Source of the DNA: Prunella strophiata
Lineage: Eukaryota; Chordata; Aves; Passeriformes; Prunellidae
Length of the DNA stretch: 64,000 nucleotides
Assembly: GCA_036583965.1 (NCBI GenBank)
Contig: JAZBQD010000030.1
Span: 108,536,662-108,600,661 of the forward strand
Direction of reading: 5' to 3'
Shown: one piece after another, positions 23,913 to 37,997 of the stretch
Numbering within the stretch: the stretch's first letter is position 1
Layout of the letters: the number at the start of each line of letters is the position of its first letter
Made by a program: the position numbers and the translations under genes
Notes under the pieces: model-generated
Databases searched by the model: none
Told to the model about the DNA's origin: nothing
What the model saw: only the letters and a program-made list of their open reading frames with translations

Positions 23913-26900
23913 AAATCCCTTTGACCTGTGTATCAAAAGCTTTCTACTTTTCTTTACTTCTCTCTTTTTTTTTTTTTTTTTTTTTTTCCTTTTCACCCAT
24001 CACTGACAGTTTTCCTTGGACAGGGGGAATAAATTATGTGTCATCTTTTGATGGAGATGTGTCAGCTGAAGCTGGTGTGATGTGACTCAGACTGGTTTCA
24101 CTTGCAATGTGTGCTTCAAGTTTGAAGCAAGCCAGGCCTCCAGAAGTGAGAGCCACGTGCATGAACTCGCTCCTCCATCCTCCTCTTCCTCCTGGGAGGC
24201 AGAGCTGTGTGCCTGTGGCCAGTCCTGGCTGTGCACATCCCAATGGGGATGTGGCAGCTCCCCTGAGCCCAGGCTGTGTGTTTTCCACCTCCTCTCAGAA
24301 GTAACTGAGCAAGCCCAGAAATCAGGGTGGTGGAACGTGGGGCAGAGAAGTCAAAAGAGGGAGGAAGAGTTTGCCCTATGATTTCGGTTGTGATTTCCTA
24401 AATAATATTGACTAAAGAGTGTTTCATAGCAATGAATTCTAACACATGATCTCAGCCTTTTCCATGAGTCCCCTGGCACATCTATGCATCTTTAAGTAGT
24501 GGGGGAGGCAGAAATTTGATTAAAATGCAAAACCAGGGACATCCCGTTGCCCACAGTAACAGGTTAAATGCTGCAGAATTCATCCCTGTTACACAGAGCA
24601 GTTCTTTCTTGATACAAATCTTCCCAGAAAGGCCTTGAGGTCAAAATTTACCTGAGAGGAAAGAAGGAAAAGGAGAATGTCCAGAAAACATTCATTAATT
24701 CAGAGCAGTGTTCTAAACATTAAATATTTCAAAAACAGCCAAAGGTCAAAAACTGCAATAAACCTCTGATCAAGGTCACAATTTACCTCAACATAAATAT
24801 CCTCTGAACAGTCTGATCTTTTTTTTTTTTTTTTTTTTCACTTGAGCAAAGCTTAATAAAAAGACTTCCATGCAAATATCATTTAGTAAAAGGAAAAACA
24901 GCAGGAAAGCCCCTCAGACAGTCCAAATTTAAAACCATTTAAAATGAGTTTAAAATCATGACCCCTTGAGATAAGTATTTCATCTCGGCTGAATGACATG
25001 CACATTACATACAGTGCTTTAAAACCCAGAGTGAGAAAAGATCTCCTGACTTCAGCACATATATCACATTTGTGAACGTTGGCTGCTTTGCTTTCATTAC
25101 ACTTCCCCTTCCTTGTCAGCACCCCAGCTAAAATAAAGCAACCCCCAGGCAACTTTCACAAACACCCAGTGGGAAGATTAAACCACGACAATGTACATTC
25201 ATATGTGGGGTCAAAGTCAATATTACACAGCTCCATTTACTTTACTTGAATGTGACTCACAAAATATACACAGTAGGAAGTGCATATTTGAGGGACTTGG
25301 GGAACTTTCTTGAATTAGCTTCAATTGTTTGCTCAACACTGGTCCTTGGCGTAGAATATGTGAAAGAATAAGTAAAATTTTTAATAGTAAAATCCTCTAA
25401 TTTATGAAAATAAAGAAACAGAGACCTTCATTCCATTCCCCACTCACTCTCACTTCCAGTAGCTGCAGCTTATCATTACTTTGGGGCAGCTCCCCATAAG
25501 TTAAAGATTCCCTGTTTCTAGGTTGCCTTTACTTCATCCAAGGAAGATGAAAAAATGGGAAGTGAGGCTGATGTTCCCTGAAAGGGCAACCTTCTTCCCT
25601 AGTCAATAAATAGAGCCTTAAAATCCTCCAGCCTGGAATTGGACCTCCAGCTCTAATGCCAAAGCTGTGATTTAAAGTTGTGGGCACGATTCTCTCCTCA
25701 GCTACAGCAATGCAAATCTTTAATTTCAAGGAAGTCATCAGAGTGACTTTGGGAGGGAATTGCTGGACTGGCTGTGGAAAAGATGAGAGCTGGATCTTAT
25801 CCCACAGTCCTTTAAAGTCCCAACATGGCAATTTCACATTTATAGTTATACCCCTATTATACACATCTTCACAGAGGAGCAAAAATCTGTGAACACCCAC
25901 AATTGCTTTTGACTCTGTGAGGAAATCTAGAAGTGCAAATCAGCAAGAAACACTGCTGAGTTTTCCTCCCTAACCTGTGACATGCATTTGAAAATGAAGA
26001 GGTTATTTTTAATTATAATTGACATTTTTCTCCCCTGGTTTTCCCAGTGAAGGCATTTATCTTGCTAGAAAAGTGGTGCCACTTATAATGCTGCCACAAT
26101 GGGAGCTCGGTGGAGGAAGCTGTGAACAGGCCTTTAGGGAGCTTCAAAAAGCATCTGTTAGACTGCAAAGTTTAAAGGCAGGCAATTTGATTTTCCCAGG
26201 CCTTCTGAGGGTCCCTGACTAGGAGGGAATGAAGAATGTCCTTCTCCTCTGCACTGCAGCCTGTGGGGCTGGGCTTTATGGCAGCTCTGCTTTAGGTGGG
26301 CACCTCCATGCCAGGGATGCAGCTCCACTCCCAATCCCCCAAGCCCAAACCTTCAAGCTGGGACAAGTTGCAGCCCCATGGCAGGGCATGCTGAAGTGCT
26401 GTACCTTGCTCTCTCACCCCCACTTTTTCCTGGAAAGAAAATATAGGTTCAAATCTAAGTTCAGACTCCTGAAGCTGGGCCAAGATTTCCCTTGGCAGGT
26501 CTGTCTGCTATTGCCATGTTCTATACATGGCTCTCTCTGCTTGTCCCCTTTGCCCTTCCTTACCCCTCACCCTGCACCAGCCCCTGCTAAGTCATCACAT
26601 GGGGTTCAGGGATTTATGAACATGGTCAGAAAATGCACTAAAGTGCAGAAAACACATGTTTAAATTAGGAAGTGGCATGGGTTTGGCAGAGTGCAACTCT
26701 TTTCCTGGGGATGCAAATATCAGCACAGCAAAGCACTTTGTGAATCAGACAAGCTATTAATATGTTTAAGGGCTTTGAAAATAAATTTGAGGATTGGGAG
26801 AATATGCAGCATTGCAAAAAAAAACCCCAAAAAAAACAAAAAACAAAAAAAAAAAAAAAAAACAAACAAACAAACAAAAAAAAAACCAAAAAACCCCCAA

Positions 26901-29375
26901 ACTCCTGTGAAGCCTTCTGTCCTGGGATTGTCCCTGAGTGGAGGCACAAGTCCTGTCCCAGTTTTTGCAGGGTCTGCTGAACCAGCCTGTCCAGAGGTGA
27001 TTATTAGTGCCAGCTGCAACAGAAGCAACACCACTTTTCTGTTTTTTCTCTGGAAGCAAACATTTTAGCTTTTCTGGCACTTCTATCATGTTGCAGGGGG
27101 GGAAAATGCCCTTGGACATCAGATCTGTCAAATTTTAGTAACTATCTGTAGCAGGAGTGCAACATCCCCTGTAGGAACCCCAGACTGACACACCCTGGCT
27201 CTCAGCTTTCTCCTGTCTAGAGAGCACTCCTGTGTGAGCTACAGAGATCTCTGGGTAACCTCAACTCTCATGGCCTGGTGTGGAGGAGACAATTCTGCAG
27301 CCTCTTCTGGGATTCTGGAGAAGAGCCTGAGGATGATGAGGGCTGGGAAAACTCAACCAGGACAGCAAAGCCGAAGCCCAGCAGTGAGTGTCAGTCCATC
27401 AGGCTTTGTGAGATCTCCTCAGCAGCTGCAGAGGATGCTGATTTCTTCTGTAAGCACCACTTTGGGAGGAGCTCTGCCTGCTGGGGGGTGATACCGTTGG
27501 TTTTTCAAAACAGGAAGTTCAGATTCTGTACTGTTGAGTGTTAGCATTGTAATATTTGGGTAAAACACTGCTTGGGCACTACAAAGTGTACAGCAATGGA
27601 AACTGCAGCAGCCCATGCAGCAGCAAAGGGCTAAATGTACTTAAGGATGCAGCAGAATTGGGATCAGATATGTAATTTATTGGGATGGGATCTTATAATT
27701 TCAGAAACCCAAAACACCAGGGCTGAAATAAAATATCCTGCACCCGCTACCAAAACAGAAAAAAAATTATTTTCAAGTGAAGTGGGAAAAAGTTAGGAGT
27801 TTTGTGCAAGGGATAAAAACTATGTTGTAATGTGGCCAAAAAAAAAAAAATAATATAAAAGTGTAGAGAGTGTTCCTTCATGGAGAAATCAATTTTGAGG
27901 TTATACCTGCTTTAGCAGTGCCCAAGGGAAAAATAAACAAAGAAACTGTGGCATTATAGAGAGCCCAAACCAGAAGGTGAGGCTGGGAAGAATGTTCCCA
28001 GAAAATAAATATAGAACATCAAAAGCAGGCAGGCAAATAGGATTTGACTCATGGCCTGGTTAAGGCACAGTTCCCCTTCACAGGTAATACAGGGACTGCC
28101 TTTTTACCAAGTTGTAGGCAAACTTGTAACCAAAACAAAATAAAACAAACTCACACAAAAAAACCAACCAAACAAAAAAACCCAGAGATGGAAACCCAGT
28201 TCTGCAGAAAAGTGGACTGGGGAAGACTTTTACTTCATTATGAGAACACGAAAGAAAACACATCTGAAGATTCACAGGCAGCAAATAGCAGCATCTATCA
28301 GAATAAACAACATTCAATCTATCCAGATCAGCTGAATCTATCAGGTTGTGGTACAAATCTATTTTTTCTTTCAGACTGTTGAACACTTTGTCATTTGTGC
28401 ATACAGAGCTGGGTGGGACCTGGCATCAGAATCATGAGGGTAAAGCAAAAAAAGGAGGTGGAAAAATTGTGCCAGTGTATATAAAACTAGCTCAGTTGGA
28501 CCTTCCCAAATAACCAGTTTGTATTGGATTCAAATAAAAGTTCAGGTTGGTCTTATGTCCTGTTTGGGCCTGTTGGCTCACCATGCATCACAAAAGCACA
28601 TGTGTTTTTATTGATTTCCTCCGTCCACACTACTATATTCAGTTCTTTTTGCTGCATTGTTGCATTGATTTCTCCTGCCCAAATCACACCATTGATTTTC
28701 CCTGCTCCCATTCCACACCTGTGCTCTCTCAGCCACCCAGCTGATATAGTAGGGAAAGTGTGGGATTAGTGCTCAGCTTACAGACACACATGCCTGTGAG
28801 GAATCCACCCACAAGGATAAATCCAGTGCCACTGCTCTGTTGCAGGGTCTGTGTATAATGTTATATGTGTGGTTTTTTTTCTAGAATCCAAGGATTACAT
28901 GGAAGTACAAAATGAGGATTGTGTGCAATCCTCTGCCCTCGTTCTTCATCAAGGCAGTAACAAGCAGTTCAAGGCTAACACTGAGCTTTTGGCTGTTCTG
29001 CCAAAAATATGTTGAAGGTCAGTTTTAGGAGAATTTATTAAGACACAGCTGAAAGGAAGACTTTTCTGCCAAGAATGGTTTCCAGCTGAGGACAAGACTT
29101 GCAGCTGCAGCAGCTTTTAAGGGAAGGAAAGCACCTGATACATCCCACACCAAGTGTCTGGATTTTTTCAGATACTCTGCACCAGAGATGTTGAAATTGT
29201 TGGGAAGTCATCTCCTGACTGTGGATGTAGTGGGTAATTATGTATTCAATCTTTAATTTTTTTTCTTACCTTGAAATGTACAACTTTAATTGTAAACTCA
29301 GTAGTTCTTAGAGACAACCAGAAGTTTTGCATGTATAAGCAGCATTAATTTTTTTCAGATTTTTGGTGAGAAGCT
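23913..29375. other. Non-coding sequence with several A- or T-rich tracts
   Basis: T runs at 23966-23987 and 24819-24838, an A-rich interrupted tract at 26817-26900, an A run at about 27838-27850, and a CAAA-like tract at 28128-28180. No exon or RNA gene is supported. The Lys-rich and Phe-rich frames across the 26.8-kb tract are compositional. Confidence 0.45.
26817..26900. repeat. A-rich low-complexity tract
   Basis: Runs of A interrupted by C (AAAACCCC, CAAACAAACAAA), about 80 bp. No upstream AATAAA or retrocopy body was recognised, so it is not an obvious poly(A) tail of an inserted transcript. Confidence 0.85.
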
Positions 29376-29905
29376 CATAGAACCACAGGATCACAGAAGA
29401 TTCCAAGTTGGAAGGGACCCACAAGGATCATTGAGTCCAGCTTCTGGCCCTGCAAAACACCAAGCCCAAGAATCCCACCATGTGCCCAAGAATATTGACC
29501 AAAATGTTTCTTGATCTCTGCCAGGCTGCTGCTGTGACCACTGCCCGGGGGAGCCTAGCTCCAGTGCCCAAGCACCCTCTGGGGGAAGAACCTTTTCTTA
29601 ATATCCAACCTAAACCTCCCCTGGCACAACTCCAGGCCATTCCCTCGGGTCCTGTCACTGTCACCACAGAGCAGAGATCAGTGCCTGCCCCTCCTCTGCC
29701 CCTCAGAGGCAGCTGTAACTGCACTGAGGTCTCCCCTGAGTCTCCTCCAGGCTGAACAGACCAAGGGCCCTCAGCCCCTTCCCTCATACAGCTTCCCCTC
29801 AAGGCCCTTCACCATCTTTGTTGTCCTCCTTTGGCCACTCTCTAACAGTTCAATATCTTCCTTATATAGCAGTGACCAAAAGTCGAGATATTCCACAAGA
29901 GAAAG
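29376..29905 (-). mobile_element. CR1 LINE 3' fragment, about 530 bp
   Basis: Starts with CATAGAACCACAGGATCACAG, a decayed version of the terminal octamers. The conserved segment TTGGAAGGGACCCACAAGG follows, then ATCATTGAGTCCAGC. The body of the CR1 3' region continues to about 29905, including a segment equivalent to 'ACACACTCTAACAGCTCAAT' in the family (here CCACTCTCTAACAGTTCAAT at about 29834-29853). Minus-strand orientation with the 3' end at the left. 5'-truncated, non-coding relic. Confidence 0.9.
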
Positions 29906-32900
29906 AGTGTGTGTGTTTTTCAGAGTTGCAATAATGTTTAATAAAATTATATTTAAAGTAATTGTTTTGTGTGCTGTTCCAAGCAGAGACATTTCCACGT
30001 AATGAACTGAGCGATTCTGTAACATTTGAAAGATGATAGTCAGAATAGTTTATTGAAATTCATCATCAATACAGAGAAAATACATTCTGAGTTTTTACAC
30101 GAGATGGTGTTACAAATTTTACATGATAAAATGTTTAGTACCCAGCAATTATTTTGTAAGTAGAAATTATTTCTCTTGAATTATAAACTGTCTCTCTGAG
30201 TACAAAATAACCTCATGCACAGTGCTGCTTCCTTCAGTCACTTCTAAACTGGAGCAAGAGAAAAGTCACACATAAAATAATCCTACCAAAGCAAGAATGG
30301 ACAATTTGAATGCATGGGGAAAACAGTGTTGTCTGATTATTATTACTGTGCAGCTTCCCAGGTCCCTTGGATGTTTTTTTCCTATCAACTTTATAGCTCT
30401 TTCATCCAATCCCCCAAGAATTTGTAACAAAATATTGTAGCCACAAGGGAGTTATTTTCCTTTTCATATGAAAATCTCACAGTAACACTGTGAAAATGGT
30501 GCTGCTTAACAATCTTTATGTGATGCTAAGCATTTTACAGACCTGTCTGTGACCACCTTAGAGAGGATTTACTAATGCAGGGAGATGAAACAGGAGCTCA
30601 GCATCACCTTACACTGAGCTGCTCTTGCAAATCAGTCACAAAACAAGATTTTCATAAATGTTTGCCCAGAGCAAGAAGAGCAGCACAGCACCAATATTGC
30701 CCTTAGGAGAAAAGGTGAGGGTGAACAAGCTGTTATCTTCTTGATTGCAGCCCTAGGTTCAGCAATTACCCACCACAGAAACACCAAGTTGCCCAGCTTG
30801 GTGGGACTGGCGAGCTCTGTGTAACTCACAGGGCCAGATGAGCTCTTCTCAGGTGCTTGGGGGAGCTGGTTTTGGGATCAGAGGGTACCTCTGCTCATAT
30901 TCAAGTTATTTCAGCTGAAGCAAAAAAAAAAAAAAAAAATCACACAGGCCCTTGGCTCAATATTCCAGGAGAAGCTCCTCTCTCCCTTGGTGTCCCCTGT
31001 GTGGAGCAGGTGCTGATCCCCTGGATGTGCACATTCCCAGGAGATGCTCCTCCACCATGACCAGGGCTCACAATCCAGGGCAAGGAGAAAAAGAGGCAGC
31101 CTTTGCATTTTGGAGTTTCCTTTCACCATCCAGGAGCAGCAGGGTGGTCAGCAGGCTTTCCTGTAAGAAAATAAATGTTGGGATCATGCAGATGATGGTA
31201 ACATCCCACAGGTTCTCCATGGGGTCTACTGATGAAAAGCACAATGGACCAATGACACATGGACTAAATTCATCTAAAAAATCCTTTTTCAGGTTGATTT
31301 TAGCTTGAGGTGAGTTTTCTGCTTGGTGTTTTCCCCAAGTTCCATGGTAGTTAATTTAGCAGTGAGCTTGTGTGCATTATTGCAGCTGGCTGTGGGCATC
31401 CAAGCAGTTTCCCAAATAAAGTCTGGGGTATAAGAAATATGAAAAGCAGTGTGAATTTTAAGCTCTCTGAAAATGCCCTGAAAGGGCTTGTTTTTCTGTC
31501 CTAACCTCTGTTAGAGGGTTTGTAGCATCCCTCCAAAGGCACAGACCTGGTTTAATGGCTGAGGCAGTTTTATTCCCAGTTAGGGCTGCATCAGCAAATA
31601 ATCTGCACTGCTGGGGGACATTGACTGTCTACCTCACATCTGTGTGAACAACCCATGGCTGTTTGTTATTCTGGTGTTTTAAATCCTCATCTTCTTTGGC
31701 CAGCAAGTAATCTCAAACCACTGCTTTCTAGCTTTTAAAATCAATTGATAAATAGCATTTCTTTTTTCTCCAAGGAATCAATGCACAATTACTTTGAACT
31801 GTTTCAAGAAAATAGGATTTTTTAGATACTATATCCTCCCTTTGCTCCCTTCAACAAGCTTGATTTAAAAAGAGGAAGAAGAAGCACAAGTAGCACTGCA
31901 GACTTGACAGAAATGTGGATGTTCTGCAGTCAAATTATTTTGTGAATCTAGAATCTTTATTTTTAATCTCAAATGTTTCTTTCCTTTGATCACAGACTCC
32001 TGCCTCTACAGGAGAAAGTGGTCTTTCCAGGCTTTCTAGGATGTGTTTTAAATCCTAAAATACATATAGTATGGTATTTATTGGGAATTACCTGTGAAGA
32101 AATTCAGAAGAAGAAATTAATCAGATGAAGCAGCAAGTTTAGAATTTCTATGTGTATAGAACCTGAAGATCAGAGTGTCTGGTGTAATGAGTGAATTTAT
32201 TCACATCCTAAGGTGTCTGATGAAGTCTTTCCTGCCATCTAAAGTTTTCAAAATAGGAATGAAGAGCTGCAGCACTGGGTCCATCAGTCAGTCAGGGGAA
32301 GCTCTGTAGTTGTGTTTTCAATGTCTGCAGAAGGAAGCAGTAAGCCTTGCCCTAGCAGGGTGTTTGCTTTTGGGAGATGGACCCAGGGTGACTGGAATTG
32401 CATTCCAGAGGAAAATCCACACACACTAGAATCACACCTGACTCTTGTGGGAAATAACATTCTGAAATCTCTTCAGATGTGATAGACCACAGTGCCATAA
32501 CATCATCAAGGAAAAGATGCTTTTTCTTTTCTTCAGACAGTTTTACAGTCAAGCCACTTTGAGATTACCTGGCACTGATAGGCACTTCTCTTTGCCAGAG
32601 AAGTTAGATCAGGTGTCCTTGCAGCACATCTTCCTCTTTGCAAGTCCAACTCAAAGAATCCAGAGGAATTTCCTCAGCTGCTTTCTTGGAAGAGTTCCTG
32701 TCTAGGACGGAGGAACTTCCCAAGGACTTACCTTAAAAACAGAATTTGAGTGTTTCAAAGGAAGGGCAGAATAAAACCTTGACAAATGAAAAGGTAAATG
32801 ATATTGAAGGTTTTAGTTTCAGTTCAGGATCTGTCTAGAATCATAACCCTTTTCCAATACATGACCTAAACCCTTAATTATTTATTTTCCTACCTACCAA

Positions 32901-33779
32901 GGGAAACAGCCATTAACCCAACAATTCAGTGTAATATAGTGGTGGTAAAAGCTAGAAATTAGACATAAAGAGCAAGAACATAAATGTGGAAGACTTTTTA
33001 ACTGCAGAGAATTAGGAAATTATTAAAGGAGAGGATATACAGAATAAAGGGGAATAATGCTAGGAAGTCATGATTATAATTTTATTAAGCCTGGGAGTTA
33101 AATAAAAGTGAAAACCTAAGAGGAAAGTCAAAACAATTGGATTTTAAGGGTCACTTCTATGAGAATAACTGAGATGGATTTGGCTCAAGTGATATATGGT
33201 CTGCAATCCCAAGGAACACTCATTCCTGCAAACAGCTTCAGGGCTCCTTGTCCTAATGCAAACAGGACACAGATGTCTTTAAATCCAGGGGAGCCTGCAG
33301 TTTTACCCAGACTAGTTAAAGAAACAGCAACTTTCCCTGAAAATCACTGGGGCAAGGCACTGAAAGAAAAATGTTCAAACTGATGGTAAAGAAGCTACAG
33401 CAGAGGAATATAAAATAATGCCCCTGACTGCAGGACTGCACCTTGCCTTACATCATTTTGAGCACATTTCTCCTCCATTTCATACTGAAAGATAAAAACC
33501 CAAGCAATGAGCTGCTCAGAAAGCTGCATCTGGGAGCAGTCAGGCAAAGGACATGGTAAGGCCATCCCTCCCTGCTGGCATTTCTTGCTGTGTGGCTTCC
33601 CCTGCACTCTGACAACCTCTCTCCCTGCTTTCCCTGTGACAGGCAGGGAACACAGCCCCCAGATTCACCTTGTGAGGCTTTCCTGTGCCTGTAAGGAGCT
33701 CCTTCATTCCTCCTCATGGAGAGGAAAATGAAATGCACTGAGTTTGCCTGTACCACTGGAGACCTCAGCAGACTGAAGT
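29906..33779. other. Non-coding unique sequence
   Basis: An 18-A run lies at 30922-30939. Otherwise I see AT-rich unique DNA with short chance frames and no recognised family. Confidence 0.45.
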
Positions 33780-34700
33780 AAATGAATAAAGGATTTTCAA
33801 ATTATTTATGACAACAATTGCTGGGATTTTTCTGAATGCAGCAGAGGGAGGAGGAAAGGATGGAGTTGATAAAGGCAGTTAAATTAAATTTATAAACAGT
33901 ACAGACATTGCCAAGGAAATCAGGATAAACACAAAGAAATTCTTTAAAACCCCCAGAATTTTCCAGCAACTAATGAGACTTCAAAGCATGACAATGGAAA
34001 AGTACAGATGAAACTGATATTGTTCAGGAAGATCTTTGTTTCATTGTTTGCAGTAGAAGCTGAAGGTCATTTTCTAGTGATTGAGATCTATTTTCCCTGG
34101 AGTGAAAGAAAAATGTTAAAAGGTTTCATGATTATACTGGAACAGATAATAATTAAGCAGTAAGAAGTTGCAAAGGTTGACAAGGCACTGGACCCAGAAG
34201 ACTTCCAGGCACAGAAAAGTGGCTGAGACAGAGACAAGAATTTGTGAGCTGGAGCAGAGGAGAGGATTTGGCAATTCCACTACAATAGGGACTCAGTTCT
34301 GCCACCAAAACAGCTGTATCCTAAAACAGCTGTGTCCAAAACATCTGCAAAGGTCCAGCAGTTATGACAGAGAGCATCCAGATGTGTGACTTCCACAGCA
34401 GTAGTGAAAGCCAAATGGATGATTTCAGACACTTGATGCAGGACTAGATCCTGGTGTTTCTCAGTCAAGCCTTTGCAATTTTATTCAGGAGGTGGCTGGG
34501 ACACCACAGAGAGTCAGCAGAGGATGGTCAGGTAAATCAGCTTTAGAGGGAACTGGTAGAAATGTAAATCACAGTATAGACTCATTTAAAGTTTGTATTA
34601 GGCTATGAAGGTAAGAATTAACTTGCTCATGTTTCTTTTCACAATGCTAGTTAACCCTCTGATATATTAGTCTTTAAATATTCCAGTAACAGAAATATTA
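33780..34700 (+). mobile_element. Possible very old CR1/L3-like LINE relic
   Basis: On the plus strand, ACTGGAACAGATAATAATTA at about 34137-34156 resembles a segment common upstream of LINE reverse transcriptases. The frame at about 34178-34215 reads DKALDPEDFQA, similar to the 'DKALGPDDIHP' motif of CR1-like polymerases. The rest is too decayed for me to follow, so the boundaries are guesses and the call could be wrong. Confidence 0.28.
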
Positions 34701-35301
34701 ATTACTGCCTTATCCACTGGCAAAACAGACTGTAAGGTCTTAATGACCAACTCAGAGGAAATATTTGTGAGCTCAGTTCTGAATCCAGCATTTCTTGTTG
34801 AGTGGCTTAAGGCAAGCTGTTTGCCCTCTGAAAGACCTTCTGATTCCTGACACAAGAAAATTCCTTCCTTTTCTGATACAGCTGTAACTCCAGCAATATA
34901 TCTTTAACTGCACTTATAATAGTTTGTCTGGCCTGGTCAGGATGCTTCTTCTGCTCCAAGCCAAATTGAATTTCCCCTCAGTAATGTTAACTGCCATTTC
35001 TATTGTCCTTTCCTTAGACAGATTTAACACATCACTCCTAGGACTAGCTTGATGTCAATGGGCAGAGACCAACTGATGGCCTCTGTGGACACTAGAAAAA
35101 GTATAAAAGCCTGTACATGAAGATGCAGTTATTCCTTATGGCCTATTCTGAAATATACCAGGAAACTCTACTGTCCTACAGGCCTGTTCTGTCAAGGCAG
35201 GGTCAGCTTCATACTTCACTGTTTAATCTCAAATGAATTGTAACAGGCTATTTTGGAACAACTTATGCCATGAGGCTGACTGTTTTATTCCCACCTTCTT
35301 A

Positions 35302-35345
<44 letters not shown>

Positions 35346-37280
35346 AAGGCTATATTTTTGTGTCCTGGGTTTTTGGGATCATCTAGAAGCAAATCACAGA
35401 TTTTCAAGGGTAACATTCATTCCTATGGGCATTACTGGTTATGCTGAGTTGGGTGGGTGCTCACCATCATTGTCACAGGGTTTTCTTCAACAAGTGAAAA
35501 ATCATGGACTTCACTGGAGCTGTACCAATTTATACCCCAGGGAATGGCAATTAGTTGCCCCTGTACATTTTTTCTCAGCATGTGCCAGGTCAGGACAGAT
35601 AAACAGAGTCTTGTACTCTGATGATGATAATTTCTTTAATCCTCAGGTAAGGAGAAGATTTCTCTCTGAAAACCACATGCTGTGCCAAAATTCAGTCCAA
35701 GCCACAGCCTGAATTCTCCTCTCCTGGATGTGAATGTTGCATGCAATCTCACCTGAATGTTTGTTGCCAGAACAGTCTCTCTGTTTTGCCAAATATTATT
35801 CTATGGATACCTGAGCATGGTACCCAGTTTTCATGACTGTCAATCTCTTTCCATTTCTCTTATCTTCATGGGTGCTCTGCAAATATCAGGCCAATTCTAT
35901 AGCTAGAGTTAGAATTAGTAGTCTGGTAAATACCTACAGAAAAGTGTGGACCATGGGGCTATAAGAAGTCATCACAAGTGGCCACTTAATCTAAAGGACT
36001 TTCAAACAACCAATAAGCCAAAGATCTTCCAAAGAGGCTTTTTTATGGACTGCAAACTTGTGGCTTTTTGACACAATAGAGAGCTCTGAAGTGTGAAGGA
36101 GATGGGTCCTTCTCAGGAGCCTTGCAGGAAGCAGACTGAACAAGTTTTAACAGCACTGTGCAGAGGCTCAGCTTAGAGGCTGCTGATAGGTTAGATCTCA
36201 AACACTGCCAGCATTTTGGGTCTGACTGGATCATCCTCAATTTACAGCATCAAGATTTATACAGACTGAAAGATACCTGAAGGCATGGATAGAGCAGCCT
36301 GACCCATCATCAATATTGAAGGCACCTTAATAAGGTTAAAGTATTGACAAAGAAAGGATTTATTAATGTCAATTACTTGTGCCACAAATACTGTCCCAGG
36401 CTAGCAAAAAGCCCAGTGTTTCTCATCTAAGAATAATTATCCTTTCTGGAGGAAAGCAGGCACCTATGGAAGGAAAAAACAAGCCAAGCTAAACGTGTCC
36501 TACACTGTTGTGTCCATAGCACTGAGACAGTACTTTCTAATGAGTCTGTAGCTCATCCTGGGATGATGGACATCTAATTTATTCTATCTTGACATGACAG
36601 ACCTGGCATAGTAATATCTGGCAATTAGCCACACTCCAGTGGCCCTTAACTTAAGCAGTTTGCAGTGAAATGCAGTTTCTAGTATGTCACTGCCGTTTCC
36701 TGTTATTCCTTACAAAAAGAAGTAGCAGAAAAAGCATTAAAATACTAAATCACCTATTGCAAAAGGCTGCCCCATCAACTTCTGAATCCTATTTAGCACT
36801 GCTAAATTACAGATCAGCACCACTCCAGTACGTGCTGTTACTGGCTGATTATTTTGTTAAACAGAAAACCAAAACCAAAATTGTTTGCACAGTTAGAAAC
36901 TAATGTGGGATTCAACAGCATTTGCCAATATACAAAGATAAAGCAGAGCTTTAATAGGTCTGATTTGCTTTATCTAACAGGTATTCAACAGATAAAACAA
37001 AACAAAGGCCTGGGAAAAGCAGAGATATTTATTGCCAGCATGATTCCATGAAAATGGTGCTGGTTGTTTTTGTTCCAGGAAAGCATGGTCACAAACTGCA
37101 GTGGTCCTGGAGGAGGTGGATTCATGGTCAAGGGCAGCTATCCCAAAGGTGAAGCAGAGCAGTTCTGGTACCCAGGACCAAAAGTAAAGGGTTTGGGGCT
37201 GCTCTTCCAACCCCAGTGCTAGGTGGCAAGGCTAGCTGCAAGCAGAGGTGGCTGGTCCCCAGGACACAGATCAGATTGGC
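34701..37280. other. Non-coding unique sequence with a long poly(A) run
   Basis: A TATAAAA motif with a moderately LTR-like neighbourhood lies at about 35102, but I could not find ends or a target duplication. The 40-A run at 35304-35343 is listed separately. No exon recognised. Confidence 0.4.
35304..35343. repeat. Homopolymer run of 40 A
   Basis: Uninterrupted A40. No AATAAA signal lies in the sequence just before it, so it does not look like the tail of a processed retrocopy. CR1 elements do not make poly(A) tails. It may be a simple slippage product, and its exact length is prone to sequencing error. Confidence 0.95.
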
Positions 37281-37350
37281 AGAATCACAGAATATTCTGA
37301 GTTGGAAGGAGCCCACAAGGATCATTGGGTCCAGCTCTGAAGCTCACCTA
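37281..37350 (-). mobile_element. Short CR1 LINE 3'-end fragment
   Basis: AGAATCACAGAATATTCTGA followed by GTTGGAAGGAGCCCACAAGG and ATCATTGGGTCCAGC. This is the conserved last part of CR1 on the minus strand. Only about 70 bp is recognisable. Confidence 0.8.
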
Positions 37351-37992
37351 GAAGTGTCCATCTTACCTCTGTGAGTGGGTGATGGTGCTGGTACTCTCAG
37401 TGTACAGACCCCAGCAGGGATTCCAGGCTCTTGTCTCTGTGTATGGGCCTGGGGAGTTTCTCACCCCCCTTCCCCCAGCAGGAAAGGGTTGGCCATGTGC
37501 ACCTTTTGGTCACATTTCCCAAGAATTTGGGAAAGTAGATGGACTAGAGGGAAAAGCAGCAGAGTCTTTGAGGTAATCATTATGGATGATGAGGGACCCA
37601 GGCCACCCTGTGACACAGCAAGGACCAGCCCTTCAACGTGGCAGCACAGGGCACCCAGAGGCTGCTGCAACCCAGAGCACATTCAGCACACCTATGGAAG
37701 GGATCTGGAACCACGAGTTCAACCTATTTATATAAATCACCACTAAGTTTAACTGGGAGAGAAGGTGATGGGAAATGTTGCCTTAAGGAAAGGCTGCTTG
37801 AAAGCAAATTTTGTGCTGTGCAGAGACTTGCAGGAGTGGCATTCCCTGCATGTCTCTGTTCCTTGTCTCCAAGACCTGCTGAACCTGAGCCAGGGACACC
37901 TCTGCCAGGGGTGCACTGTAGGACAGAGCCTCAGGTGCCCTGGCAAGGCAGGACAAGCCCATGGGCACAGCTGAGCAGGGGGGTGGAGGTGT
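37351..37992. other. Non-coding GC-richer sequence
   Basis: Open frames overlap on both strands from about 37375 to the LTR on the right, with no recognised protein family. Probably chance frames in GC-richer DNA. Confidence 0.4.
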
Positions 37993-37997
37993 GACAC

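Noticed and set aside
26665..27131. Phe-rich and Lys-rich frames around 26.8 kb
   Set aside because: Created by the A-rich tract at 26817-26900.
35080..35230. Possible LTR around the TATAAAA motif at 35.1 kb
   Set aside because: No TG/CA ends with matching flanking duplication could be found and no downstream poly(A) signal.
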